DNA from: Streptomyces sp. NBC_00258
GTDB taxonomy: Bacteria > Actinomycetota > Actinomycetes > Streptomycetales > Streptomycetaceae
Length of the DNA: 64,000 nt
Reading direction: 5' to 3'
Assembly: GCF_036182465.1 (NCBI RefSeq)
Contig: NZ_CP108081.1
Span: 744,001-808,000 of the forward strand
Shown here: in pieces, positions 52,747 to 60,351 of the stretch
How the letters are laid out: every line of letters starts with the position of its first letter
Position numbering within the stretch: the first letter of the stretch is position 1
The notes under the pieces: generated by a model
Seen by the model: the letters and a program-made list of their open reading frames with translations, nothing else
Told to the model about the DNA's origin: nothing
The model's database searches: none
Made by a program: the position numbers and the translations under genes

Positions 52747-53133
52747 TCAGAGCGGAAACCACGGATCCACGTCGGCGGCTTCCTCCTTGCGGACGGTGAA
52801 CCCGGAGATCTCCTTCTTGCGCACGTGCTGCGGCGGCAGGGCCGCGACCAGGGGATGGTCACCGGGCGCCCGACGAGGTCCACGCCGCTGCGGCGAACCG
52901 CCGTCGAAGAACTCCTCGTTGACGGACCGGTAGTGCGCCCAGTGCTGCGGCAGGTCGTCCTCCTGGAAGATCGCCTCCACCGGGCACACGGGCTCGCAGG
53001 CGTGGCAGTCGACGCACTCGTCGGGGTTGATGTACAGCGTGCGTACGCCCTCGTAGATGCAGTCCACCGGGCATTCGGTCAGGCACGCCCGGTCCTTGAT
53101 GTCGACACAGGGCTGCGCGATGACATACGTCAT
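52747..53133 (-). CDS. 7Fe ferredoxin
   Basis: A 128-residue seven-iron ferredoxin. The N-terminal cluster residues occur in MTYVIAQPCVDIKDRACL followed by TECPVDCIYEG, and the second set in INPDECVDCHACEPVCPVEA. This is the [3Fe-4S]/[4Fe-4S] arrangement of FdxA-type actinobacterial ferredoxins. The C-terminal tail is longer than the basic ferredoxin fold. It is a cytoplasmic electron carrier. Its exact ECF41-type promoter is back to back with the one for the flavoprotein at 53298, so the two are probably made together and may exchange electrons. Confidence 0.94.
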   Translation of the reverse strand: MTYVIAQPCVDIKDRACLTECPVDCIYEGVRTLYINPDECVDCHACEPVCPVEAIFQEDDLPQHWAHYRSVNEEFFDGGSPQRRGPRRAPGDHPLVAALPPQHVRKKEISGFTVRKEEAADVDPWFPL

Positions 53134-53170
53134 CCCCTTGCTCCTCTCCGGGCTTCAGGCTTACCCAGGT

Positions 53171-53197
53171 GACCGACGACGCCGCAAAGTTGTGACA
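53171..53197 (-). promoter_or_regulatory. ECF41-type promoter for the ferredoxin
   Basis: On the minus strand, TGTCACA (53197-53191), 16 bases, then GGTC (53174-53171). The ferredoxin ATG is at 53133. Confidence 0.83.
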
Positions 53198-53233
53198 CCT
53201 GCACACGCACGGTGCTCACTACATCGGCACCCA

Positions 53234-53260
53234 TGTCACAAACCGTCGCCCGGACTTGTC
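53234..53260 (+). promoter_or_regulatory. ECF41-type promoter (TGTC class) for the flavoprotein
   Basis: TGTCACA at 53234-53240, 16 bases, TGTC at 53257-53260. The flavoprotein starts at 53298. Confidence 0.7.
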
Positions 53261-53297
53261 ACTTGTCCGTGACCCACCCAGAGCGACGGGAGTGATC

Positions 53298-55028
53298 GTG
53301 GCCATTACCGAACAACGTCTTGCCACCACGGTGCTGGTGATCGGCACCGGCGGAGCCGGCCTGCGGGCGTCGATCGAGCTGGCTGAGGCCGGCGTCGACG
53401 TTGTCGCCGTCGGCAAACGTGCCAAGGAGGACACCCACACCTCACTGGCCGCCGGTGGGATCAACGCGGCCCTGGCCACGATGGATCCCGAGGACAGCTG
53501 GCAGCAGCATGCCGCCGACACGCTCAAGGAGAGCTACCTGCTCGGTGACCCCCGTACGGCCGAGATCGTCACCCAGGGCGCCGCCCTGGGCATCGACGAC
53601 CTGGAGCGATACGGCATGGCCTTCGCCCGTGAGGAGGACGGCCGCATCTCACAGCGTTTCTTCGGCGCGCACAAGTTCCGGCGCACCGCCTTCACCGGCG
53701 ACTACACGGGCCTGGAGATCCAGCGCACGCTCGTCCGGCGGGCGAGCCAGCTGGACATCCCCCTGCTCGACAGCGTCTACATCACCCGCCTCCTGGTGCA
53801 CGACGGCGCGGTGTTCGGCGCCTACGGCTTCGACCTCAGCAACGGCACCCGCTACCTCATCCACGCGGACGCCGTCATCCTCGCGGCCGGCGGTCACACG
53901 CGCATCTGGCGCCGCACGTCCTCGCGGCGCGACGAGAACACCGGCGACTCCTTCCGGCTGGCGGTCGAGGCCGGGGCCAGGCTGCGCGATCCCGAACTGG
54001 TGCAGTTCCACCCCTCCGGCATCATCGAGCCGGAGAACGCCGCCGGCACGCTGGTCAGCGAAGCGGCCCGCGGCGAGGGCGGCGTCCTGCGCAACGCCCT
54101 GGGCGAGCGGTACATGAGCCGTTACGACCCCGAGCGCATGGAGCTGTCCACGCGCGACCGCGTGGCGCTGGCCTCCTACACCGAGATCAAGGAGGGGCGC
54201 GGCACGCCCAACGGCGGCGTCTGGCTCGACGTCTCGCACCTTCCCCGCCAGACGATCATGGCGCGGCTCCCGCGGGTCTATCAGACGCTCCTTGAACTGC
54301 AGATGCTCGACATCACGCGTGATCCCATCGAGGTAGCCCCCACGGCCCACTACTCGATGGGCGGTGTCTGGGTCCGCCCCGAGGACCACAGCACCGACGT
54401 CCGCGGCCTGTACGCCATCGGCGAGGCCGCCAGCGGACTGCACGGCGCCAACCGCCTGGGCGGCAACAGCCTCATCGAGCTTTTGGTCTACGGCCGCATC
54501 ACCGGTCAGGCCGCCGCCGCCTACTCGGAATCACTCACCGCACAGCCCCGCAGCGCCTCCGCCATGGCCGGGGCCCGCGCCGAGGTCGACGAGCTGCTCG
54601 CCGCCGACGGACCCGAGAACGTCCGCGCCCTGCAGCGCGCCATCCGCAACACCATGACCGAGCACGCGGGCGTCGTCCGGGACGAGCAAGGTCTGCGCGC
54701 CGGTCTGGCGGAGCTGGACCTCATCGAGAAGCGCATGGAGAACGTCGGAGTCCACCCCGACATCGCCGGCTTCCAGGACCTCGCCCACGCCTTCGACCTG
54801 AAGTCGGCCGCCCTGGCCGCGCGCGCCACTCTCGAGGCGGCACTGGAGCGCCGGGAGACCCGCGGCTGCCACAACCGCAGCGACTTCCCCGAGACGGACC
54901 CCGCGTTCCGCGTCAACCTCGTCTGGTCCCCGAAGACCGGTGTCGCCCACGAGAGCATTCCTCCCGTTCCGGAGGAGATCGCCTCGCTCATGGCGGAGGT
55001 CTCCACCGAGGGAAAGCTCGTCGAATAG
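53298..55028 (+). CDS. FrdA/SdhA-like FAD flavoprotein
   Basis: A 576-residue succinate dehydrogenase/fumarate reductase flavoprotein-family enzyme with complete motifs. These are VLVIGTGGAGLRASIELAEAG near residue 12, TSLAAGGINAALATMDP near 47, FRRTAFTGDYTGLEIQRTLV near 125 and VILAAGGHTRIWRRTSS near 193. They continue with LVQFHPSGIIEPEN, HYSMGGVWVRPEDHSTDV and GANRLGGNSLIELLVYG near 390. The Arg/His residues used for fumarate or succinate chemistry are in these segments. No FrdB or membrane subunits adjoin it, so the divergent ferredoxin may serve. The GTG at 53298 follows GGGAG. It is the intact paralogue of the gene at 17192. Confidence 0.92.
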   Translation: MAITEQRLATTVLVIGTGGAGLRASIELAEAGVDVVAVGKRAKEDTHTSLAAGGINAALATMDPEDSWQQHAADTLKESYLLGDPRTAEIVTQGAALGIDDLERYGMAFAREEDGRISQRFFGAHKFRRTAFTGDYTGLEIQRTLVRRASQLDIPLLDSVYITRLLVHDGAVFGAYGFDLSNGTRYLIHADAVILAAGGHTRIWRRTSSRRDENTGDSFRLAVEAGARLRDPELVQFHPSGIIEPENAAGTLVSEAARGEGGVLRNALGERYMSRYDPERMELSTRDRVALASYTEIKEGRGTPNGGVWLDVSHLPRQTIMARLPRVYQTLLELQMLDITRDPIEVAPTAHYSMGGVWVRPEDHSTDVRGLYAIGEAASGLHGANRLGGNSLIELLVYGRITGQAAAAYSESLTAQPRSASAMAGARAEVDELLAADGPENVRALQRAIRNTMTEHAGVVRDEQGLRAGLAELDLIEKRMENVGVHPDIAGFQDLAHAFDLKSAALAARATLEAALERRETRGCHNRSDFPETDPAFRVNLVWSPKTGVAHESIPPVPEEIASLMAEVSTEGKLVE

Positions 55029-55057
55029 CCGGAAACCGGCCGGACGTATGGCGACCT

Positions 55058-55084
55058 TGTCACACAAAACATGTGAACCCGGTC
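55058..55084 (+). promoter_or_regulatory. ECF41-type promoter for the NmrA gene
   Basis: TGTCACA at 55058-55064, 16 bases, GGTC at 55081-55084. The NmrA ATG at 55139 lies 54 bases on. Confidence 0.83.
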
Positions 55085-55138
55085 TTTCCTTACAAACCCT
55101 GTCCTCGCGACAATCACGCACTCCGAAAGGATTCCCTC

Positions 55139-55888
55139 ATGAAGGTCGTCGTCATCGGCGGTACCGGACTGATCGGCTCGAAGCTGGTCGCCAAGCTCAA
55201 GGAGCACGGCCATGAGGCCGTACCGGCCGCTCCCAACACCGGTGTCAACACCCTCACGGGCGAGGGTCTCGCCGAGGTCCTGACGGGCGCCTCGGTCGTG
55301 GTCGACGTCTCCAACTCGCCTTCCTTCGCGGACGACGCCGTCATGGAGTTCTTCCGCACTTCGACCACCAACCTTCTCAAGGCGGAGGCGGACGCCGGTG
55401 TCACCCACCACGTGGCCCTGTCCGTCGTCGGTACGGAGCGGCTCCAGGAGAGCGGCTACTTCCGTGCCAAGCAGGCGCAGGAGGAGCTGATCAAGGACTC
55501 GGGCATCCCGTACTCCATCGTGCACGCCACGCAGTTCTTCGAGTTCATGAAGGGCATCGCCGAATCCGCGACCGACGGTGACACCGTCCGTCTGGCCCCG
55601 GTCAAGATCCGGCCCGTCTACTCCGACGACGTGGCCGCGACCGTGGGCCGCACCGCCGTCGGCACCCCCGTCAACGGGGTGGTGGAGGTCGCCGGTCCCG
55701 ACGTGTTCCAGCTGGACGAGCTGATCGGCAAGGGCCTGGCCGCCAAGAACGACCCGCGCAAGGTCGTGTCCGACGTGCACGCGCCGTACTTCGGTGCGGA
55801 ACTGCAGGAGACCACGCTGCTCCCCCGCCCGGACGCGCACATCGCGGAGACCCGTTTCGCCGACTGGCTCGCGCAGCAGCAGGGCTGA
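55139..55888 (+). CDS. NmrA-like NAD(P)-binding epimerase/reductase
   Basis: A 249-residue atypical SDR, paralogue of the gene at 36167. The nucleotide motif is VVVIGGTGLIGSKLVAKL near residue 3. HHVALSVVGTERLQESGYFR follows near 93, then IPYSIVHATQFFEFMKGIAE near 123 and a C-terminal AETRFADWLAQQQG. Epimerases of this type are hallmark neighbours of ECF41 sigma factors; the substrate is unknown. The ATG at 55139 follows AAAGGA. It is monocistronic, with an exact promoter before it and a strong hairpin after it. Confidence 0.9.
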   Translation: MKVVVIGGTGLIGSKLVAKLKEHGHEAVPAAPNTGVNTLTGEGLAEVLTGASVVVDVSNSPSFADDAVMEFFRTSTTNLLKAEADAGVTHHVALSVVGTERLQESGYFRAKQAQEELIKDSGIPYSIVHATQFFEFMKGIAESATDGDTVRLAPVKIRPVYSDDVAATVGRTAVGTPVNGVVEVAGPDVFQLDELIGKGLAAKNDPRKVVSDVHAPYFGAELQETTLLPRPDAHIAETRFADWLAQQQG

Positions 55889-55984
55889 GTCGTCACCGGG
55901 CAGCCAGCACTGGGGAGCCTGCCCCAGGCCGGGGCCTGCCGTGCGCACCGCGTCACGGCGGGTCCCTTCCCTTCACCACAGACT

Positions 55985-56016
55985 TCAGGGTGGTCCCGTT
56001 CCCGGGACCACCCTGA
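55985..56016. terminator. Bidirectional terminator
   Basis: Perfect 14-base arms (55985-55998 and 56003-56016) with a four-base loop lie between the convergent NmrA and WhiB genes. Confidence 0.82.
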
Positions 56017-56033
56017 CATCGTTCGCACCGCGC

Positions 56034-56312
56034 TCACGCAGCCGCTTCCGTCACCGTCACCGTCGCCGTAGGCCGACGCATCGTCCGCAGTCGCATGGCG
56101 CGGCGCTCTCCTTCCGTCGTACCGCCCCAGATGCCCTCGACCGGGCCCACGTCGACGGCCCACGACAAGCACTGCTCCGCCACCGGGCACCGGCGGCACA
56201 CCGCCTTCGCCTCGTCGATCTGAAGGGCTGTCTGGCCACTCCTGATGTTGCCTATCGGGAAGAAGAGATCCGGGTCTTCTCGTAGGCACAGGCTCCCGTC
56301 GCGCCAATCCAT
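56034..56312 (-). CDS. WhiB-family iron-sulfur regulator (WhiB1/WblE-like)
   Basis: A 92-residue Wbl protein. Its four cluster cysteines are in DGSLCLREDPDLFFP, DEAKAVCRRCPVAEQCLSWA (C-x2-C-x5-C), and the family turn is EGIWGGTTEGERRAMR followed by a basic tail. The layout is closest to WhiB1/WblE, whose [4Fe-4S] cluster reacts with NO and oxygen and which binds the primary sigma factor. The ATG at 56312 follows AGGAGG. The ECF41-type variant promoter suggests that this redox-sensing regulator is itself part of the regulon. Confidence 0.93.
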   Translation of the reverse strand: MDWRDGSLCLREDPDLFFPIGNIRSGQTALQIDEAKAVCRRCPVAEQCLSWAVDVGPVEGIWGGTTEGERRAMRLRTMRRPTATVTVTEAAA

Positions 56313-56446
56313 GGAACACCTCCTGAGTGTGGAACGAACACTGTTCGGGGGGTGGCTCGTCACGTGGGGGGAGGCGTGGGCAAAGCGGCCGGCAGCGCGC
56401 CGCCACCTCACACGCAGGCGGCAGAGCACCACCCTTCACTGGGAAG

Positions 56447-56473
56447 GACCGATGAATCGGTCCATGTGTGACC
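56447..56473 (-). promoter_or_regulatory. ECF41-type promoter (variant) for the WhiB gene
   Basis: On the minus strand, GGTCACA (56473-56467), 16 bases, then GGTC (56450-56447). The first base differs. The leader to 56312 is about 130 bases. Confidence 0.65.
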
Positions 56474-56529
56474 TCGGCGCCGGGCCGGCGGCGGGTCGTG
56501 AAGTTCCGGCACAAAGTGCGTCGCGCACC

Positions 56530-56556
56530 TGTAACGAAGCGTCCGCCTGCTCGGTC
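56530..56556 (+). promoter_or_regulatory. Weak ECF41-like promoter for an ECF sigma gene
   Basis: TGTAACG at 56530-56536, 16 bases, GGTC at 56553-56556. Two bases of the upstream element differ. It precedes the sigma gene at 56661 and would allow autoregulation if used. Confidence 0.4.
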
Positions 56557-56660
56557 TCTTAGAGCGGAGGCGCCCCGAGTGAACGCACCGGCGCCCGGGT
56601 GGTCCCGGCGTCCTCACCGCCTCCGTCAAGAACGGGCAACAGGAACGGAGACCGAAGGAC

Positions 56661-57587
56661 ATGCATCCAGAGGCGATCCCCGTAGAAGGCGACCTGCATG
56701 AGGCCGTGTCCGTCTTCGTGAAGCTCCGACCGCGCCTCTTCGGCATCGCCTATCGCGTGCTGGGCAGTGCTGTGGAGGCCGAGGACGTCGTCCAGGAGGT
56801 GTGGCTGCGGTGGCAGCACACCGACAGGGCCGTGGTGATCAGCCCCGTGGCCTTCCTGTCGAGCGCCACCACACGACTGGCCATCAACGTGGCCCAATCG
56901 GCCCGGGTCCGCCGTGAGACCTACATCGGCCCGTGGCTACCCGAACCCATCGACACCAGCAACGACCCGCAGGCCGGTGCCGAACGGGCGGAAGCGCTGG
57001 AACTCGCCCTGCTCCTGGTGCTGGAGAAGCTCCCCCCGACCGAGCGTGCCGCCTACGTCCTGCGGCAGGCCTTCGACTACCCCTACCCCGAGATCGCACA
57101 GATTCTGGGACTCAGCCCCGTCAACGTACGCAAGATCGTGAGCCGAGCCCGCAAGCACCTCACCGAGGACCAGCGGGACAGCGTCGACGCCACCGAGCAC
57201 CGAAGACTGCTCGATGCGTTCGTCACCGCAGCCCGCCACGGGGATGTCGCCTCGTTGGAAGCGCTGCTCACCTCGGACGCGGTCAGCCTGTCCGACGGGA
57301 ACGGCATGCGCGGGGCGGCCCGCGTCCCGGTCCTCGGCCGAGCCCGCGTGGCGAACCTGTCGACCGCCTATCCGCGGTTCTGGCCGACAGTCGAGGTCGA
57401 GACGGTCGAGGCCAACGGTCGCGGCGGAGTCGTCCTGTACCGCGACGGCCGGGCCTGCACCTTCATGACCGTCGCGGCCACGCACCGGGGCATCCATCAG
57501 GTGATGTGGGTCTTCAACCCGAGCAAGATCGCCGCTCTCCTCCGCTCCTGCTCGGGCTCGCGCGAGGCGGCCTACAGCTCTCTCTGA
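56661..57587 (+). CDS. ECF41/SigJ-type sigma factor
   Basis: A 308-residue paralogue of the sigma factor at 51226. Region 2 is RLFGIAYRVLGSAVEAEDVV near residue 25. The linker motif is YIGPWLPEPIDTS, and region 4 is AAYVLRQAFDYPYPEIAQIL and SPVNVRKIVSRARKHL. The SnoaL-like extension has SDGNGMRGAARVPVLGRARV in the DGGGK position and MWVFNPSKIAALL in the NPDKL position. Both extension motifs are altered from the strict consensus, as in the paralogue. The ATG at 56661 lies close behind GAAGGA. It converges with another ECF gene after seven bases. Confidence 0.93.
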   Translation: MHPEAIPVEGDLHEAVSVFVKLRPRLFGIAYRVLGSAVEAEDVVQEVWLRWQHTDRAVVISPVAFLSSATTRLAINVAQSARVRRETYIGPWLPEPIDTSNDPQAGAERAEALELALLLVLEKLPPTERAAYVLRQAFDYPYPEIAQILGLSPVNVRKIVSRARKHLTEDQRDSVDATEHRRLLDAFVTAARHGDVASLEALLTSDAVSLSDGNGMRGAARVPVLGRARVANLSTAYPRFWPTVEVETVEANGRGGVVLYRDGRACTFMTVAATHRGIHQVMWVFNPSKIAALLRSCSGSREAAYSSL

Positions 57588-57594
57588 CGTGCAG

Positions 57595-58452
57595 TCAAAT
57601 GCCTTCAGGGGCAGGGCTGTTCCAGGAGCGCAGCTTGTCGGGGTTGAGGACTGCCCAGATCTGGGCGACACGGGAGTGGACCAGGTCGAGGGTGATCACG
57701 GCGGCAACCCGCTCGTCGTAGCGGGCGACCAGTCCGGTGCGTCCGTTGACCGGCCAGGTGTCCACGGTGGTCCGCGGCCGGGCGGAGAGCAGTGTGAGCA
57801 GGCTCCGGGCGACGTGTTCGTCGCCGGTGACGGGCCTGGTGAGCGCGCGGACCTTGCCGCCGCCGTCGAAGTACGCGGTGACGTCGTCGGTCAGCAGCGC
57901 TCGGAGACCGTCGTGGTTCCCGTCGGCGCACGCCTGCCGTACGGCCCGCGCGATCTTCTCCTGTCGACGCGGCGATGCCGGTCGGCCGCTTCGGGCGCGC
58001 AGACCCTGCCGGGCCGTGACCGCCGGGTCGGCGCGGACCGGCACCGATCGCACCCCGCCGCCCGGTGCCGTGGACGCGGACGCTCCAAAGACACCGTCGA
58101 GCACGAACGCGGCTCTCTGCGCCGGTGACAACGTGTCCGCCGCCCGCAGCAGCACCTCCAGCCCGTCCTCGCACGGTCCCCGGCGGTGCGCGGAACCACA
58201 CGCGTCACCGTCCGGACCGAGCGGGGCCAATCGTGCCAGCGCGAGGCCGCCCACGACGTGGGTCAGCCAGGTCCGCGGCGTCCGTATGCGCGACCGCTCG
58301 CCGTCGGACAGCCCGTACCACTCCCGGTACGCCTCGTCGGTGACGCGCTCGGCCGTGACCCGGCTGCCCAGCATCCAGTGCGCGACCTCCACCAAGTGCC
58401 GCCGCTCGTCGAGCAGTTCCGCGAGCGGCATGGCGTCACCGATGTGCTCCAT
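57595..58452 (-). CDS. ECF41-like protein with degenerate region 4
   Basis: A 285-residue protein similar to the partial gene at 63574. The region 2-like start is LLDERRHLVEVAHWMLGSRV, then EAYREWYGLSDGERSRIRTP. The C-terminal extension keeps the strict ECF41 motifs, TAYFDGGGKVRALTRPV near residue 195 and VLNPDKLRSWN near 270. Region 4 begins normally (LSPAQRAAFVLDGVFG) but its helix-turn-helix reads ASASTAPGGGVRSVP, with glycine and proline where helices belong. DNA recognition of the upstream promoter element may therefore be lost or changed. The ATG at 58452 is used; no ECF41-type promoter was found ahead of it. Confidence 0.83.
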   Translation of the reverse strand: MEHIGDAMPLAELLDERRHLVEVAHWMLGSRVTAERVTDEAYREWYGLSDGERSRIRTPRTWLTHVVGGLALARLAPLGPDGDACGSAHRRGPCEDGLEVLLRAADTLSPAQRAAFVLDGVFGASASTAPGGGVRSVPVRADPAVTARQGLRARSGRPASPRRQEKIARAVRQACADGNHDGLRALLTDDVTAYFDGGGKVRALTRPVTGDEHVARSLLTLLSARPRTTVDTWPVNGRTGLVARYDERVAAVITLDLVHSRVAQIWAVLNPDKLRSWNSPAPEGI

Positions 58453-58591
58453 ACCGACTCCCCCTTCCGCACGGCCCTGCCACCGCGGCCGCGGCGCACG
58501 GAACGTTACCCGCCGGGTCCCGCTCCCCGGTCGGTGAGCCCGCCGCACCGAGAAGTGGGAGAGATGCTGACATCTCTGCAACGAAACACAC

Positions 58592-58618
58592 TGTCACACC
58601 GGCCTGCGGTCTTCTGTC
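58592..58618 (+). promoter_or_regulatory. ECF41-type promoter (TGTC class) for the secreted cupin
   Basis: TGTCACA at 58592-58598, 16 bases, TGTC at 58615-58618. The cupin start is at 58717. Confidence 0.68.
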
Positions 58619-58716
58619 TCACTCAGTGGCAATACAGTGTGTCGTGTGTACAGGCTGCCCATGGAGTCTCCTTACCCCGGGCCGCTCCTCACACTCACCT
58701 TCCGAAGGGAATCATC

Positions 58717-59151
58717 ATGCGCACTTCAGCACGTGCCGCTGTCGTCGGAGCCTCCCTCATAGGGCTCTCGCTCGTTCCGGGGGCCGCCCAGGCCACCCCC
58801 GGCGGCCCCGGCGTCAGCGGCAAGGTCCTGGCCCAGCGGACCGTCGGCGACACGGACTACGTCCTCCGCGAGATCACCATTCCTCCCGGCCAGGCGACCG
58901 GGTGGCACTACCACGACGGCACCCTGTACGCCTACGTCAAGCACGGCACACTGAGTCACTTCAACGCCTCCTGCACGTCCGACGGCGTGTACAAGAAGGG
59001 CAGTTTCCTGAAGGAGCCGTCGGGCGCGGATCACGTGCACATCGGCGAGAACCGGGGGGCGACGGACGTCGTCCTGGAGGTTCTCTACGTCCTGCCGCAC
59101 GGCGCCCCCTTCTCCCAGGACGCTCCGTCCCCCGGCTGCGAACTGCCGTAA
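58717..59151 (+). CDS. Secreted cupin-domain protein
   Basis: A 144-residue protein with a signal peptide (AAVVGASLIGLSLVPGAAQA, likely cleavage near residue 27). A single cupin domain follows, with metal motif PPGQATGWHYHDGTLYAYVK near residue 58 and GADHVHIGENRGATDVVLEV near 107. Two Cys (FNASCTSDG and the penultimate segment GCELP) could form a disulfide outside the cell. The function is unknown. AAGGGA precedes the ATG. It has its own ECF41-type promoter. Confidence 0.88.
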   Translation: MRTSARAAVVGASLIGLSLVPGAAQATPGGPGVSGKVLAQRTVGDTDYVLREITIPPGQATGWHYHDGTLYAYVKHGTLSHFNASCTSDGVYKKGSFLKEPSGADHVHIGENRGATDVVLEVLYVLPHGAPFSQDAPSPGCELP

Positions 59152-59171
59152 CGCGGCAGCTGTACGACGGC

Positions 59172-59198
59172 TGTCACAGCTCCCGTCACTACCCGGTC
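59172..59198 (+). promoter_or_regulatory. ECF41-type promoter for the small coiled-coil operon
   Basis: TGTCACA at 59172-59178, 16 bases, GGTC at 59195-59198. The first good ribosome site downstream serves the 32-codon gene at 59261. Confidence 0.82.
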
Positions 59199-59260
59199 AA
59201 TGCGGTATCGACGGCTCGCGGCGGTCTCTGCTCCGGGCCCCGCGGCGACGAAGGAGGAGC

Positions 59261-59359
59261 ATGGCAGGGACATACATCAGCCGCGTCCGAGCGACCGCTG
59301 GTCCCGAGAAGCCCGTCCACCGGACTTCCGACACAGGTCGAGGAGGGACGCGCGGATGA
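59261..59359 (+). CDS. Small open reading frame, 32 codons, coupled to the next gene
   Basis: The ATG at 59261 has a near-perfect ribosome site, AAGGAGGAGC, the best in this region. The frame encodes a basic 32-residue peptide (MAGTYISRVRATAGPEKP at its start) and ends with TGA at 59357-59359. That stop overlaps the ATG of the coiled-coil gene at 59356 in an ATGA arrangement, typical of translational coupling. I do not recognise the peptide. It may be a real small protein or a leader whose translation governs the following gene. It is the first reading frame after an exact ECF41-type promoter. Confidence 0.55.
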   Translation: MAGTYISRVRATAGPEKPVHRTSDTGRGGTRG

Positions 59360-59607
59360 CTCGAAGCGCTGAGCGCCGGACCGATCCCGCCGCCGTCACC
59401 GTCTCGCTGGCCGCGGAGGCCGCCGTCCTCGAGGGACGGCTGGGTGTGCTCCGGGAGGCCATCGACGAGGTGGACACCCAGATCCACGCGGTGTCCGAGA
59501 AGATCAGACGGCTGGCGCGGTCCGTGGCCGGATCCGGCGACACCGAGGCGCCGGCGGACGAAGGGAGCGACACGGGGCTCGCCCCCGCCCGCACGGGCCG
59601 TCCCTGA
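59356..59607 (+). CDS. Small coiled-coil protein
   Basis: An 83-residue protein. Residues 13-50 form an amphipathic heptad pattern (LAAEAAVLEGRLGVLREAID, EVDTQIHAVSEKIRRLARSV), followed by an acidic disordered tail. It has no enzyme motif; oligomerisation or binding to a partner is likely, perhaps the coiled-coil/winged-helix protein at 59821. The ATG at 59356 overlaps the stop of the 32-codon gene. A strong hairpin begins within its last codons. Confidence 0.7.
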   Translation: MTRSAERRTDPAAVTVSLAAEAAVLEGRLGVLREAIDEVDTQIHAVSEKIRRLARSVAGSGDTEAPADEGSDTGLAPARTGRP

Positions 59608-59623
59608 CGGCCCGTGCGGGCGG
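59585..59623 (+). terminator. Terminator of the small coiled-coil operon
   Basis: Perfect 18-base arms (59585-59602 and 59606-59623) around a three-base loop cover the stop codon of the 83-residue gene. The remaining 197 bases to the next gene show only A/T-richer sequence with two TGTTCTC copies and no clear promoter. Confidence 0.85.
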
Positions 59624-59820
59624 ATCGCGCCGATCAGCCGGGCCGGCACCCCGCCTCCGCGAGAAACAGTGTGTTCTCCGTGGGCCTGCCCACTCTGTTC
59701 TCGTACCGGCGGGGCCGCTGCATATGATGTTCGGCAGCATCCCCCCGGTGCCGCGCCGGGTGGCGGGCCAGGACATCGAGCGGTCCCGCCAGGACAAAGG
59801 GTTGAGGACGAGAGGAACCC

Positions 59821-60351
59821 ATGGTCTCCGTGACCCCGACGGCGCACAACATCGAGAGCACTACCGAGAGTCTCCAGGAGGACCTGGCCCGGCTGGAGGT
59901 CCAGAAGCAGGCGCTGGAGCGGGAACTGGCCGCGGTCACCGCCCACCTCGGTTCCGTGCAGCGGGCACTCGACGCCCTTCAGGCCCTCATGCCCAGCGCC
60001 GGCCCGGCCGCCACGCCCTCCGGTCCCGTGGACGCGCCGTCTCCGGCGAAGCCGAAGCCCGCGCGAGCCACGGCATCTGCCGCTCCGGCCGACGAGCCCC
60101 CTGCCAAGGCCGGCCGGAGCGACGACGGCGACGACGCCGGTAAGACGTACGGCAAGCTCACGGAACAGATCCTGGCCTACTTCGCGGAGGCCGGAGACGC
60201 CGAAATCCGCGCCCGCGACGTCGCGTCCGCTCTGGGACGCGACACCGACAGCGGCAGCATCAACGCCGTCCGCAGCACACTCGACCGTCTGGTCGGCGCC
60301 TCGCGCGTCCAGCGGGTCGGCCGCGGGCTCTACCGCGGCGTCAAGCGCTGA
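59821..60351 (+). CDS. Coiled-coil protein with C-terminal winged-helix-like domain
   Basis: A 176-residue protein in three parts. The first is a coiled coil (residues 12-52, LQEDLARLEVQKQALERELA). The second is a Pro/Ala-rich basic-acidic linker (55-105). The third is a compact C-terminal domain, LTEQILAYFAEAGDAEIRAR then DVASALGRD and LDRLVGASRVQRVGRGLY, reading like a winged-helix DNA-binding fold. It could be a nucleoid or regulatory protein. The ATG at 59821 follows GAGAGGA. No ECF41-type site precedes it. Its 3' end overlaps the convergent dehydrogenase gene by 11 bases. Confidence 0.75.
   Translation: MVSVTPTAHNIESTTESLQEDLARLEVQKQALERELAAVTAHLGSVQRALDALQALMPSAGPAATPSGPVDAPSPAKPKPARATASAAPADEPPAKAGRSDDGDDAGKTYGKLTEQILAYFAEAGDAEIRARDVASALGRDTDSGSINAVRSTLDRLVGASRVQRVGRGLYRGVKR

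Noticed and set aside
59200..59355. Earlier ATG at 59200 for the coiled-coil gene
   Set aside because: It lies only two bases after the GGTC element, so it would precede the expected transcription start, and it has no ribosome site.
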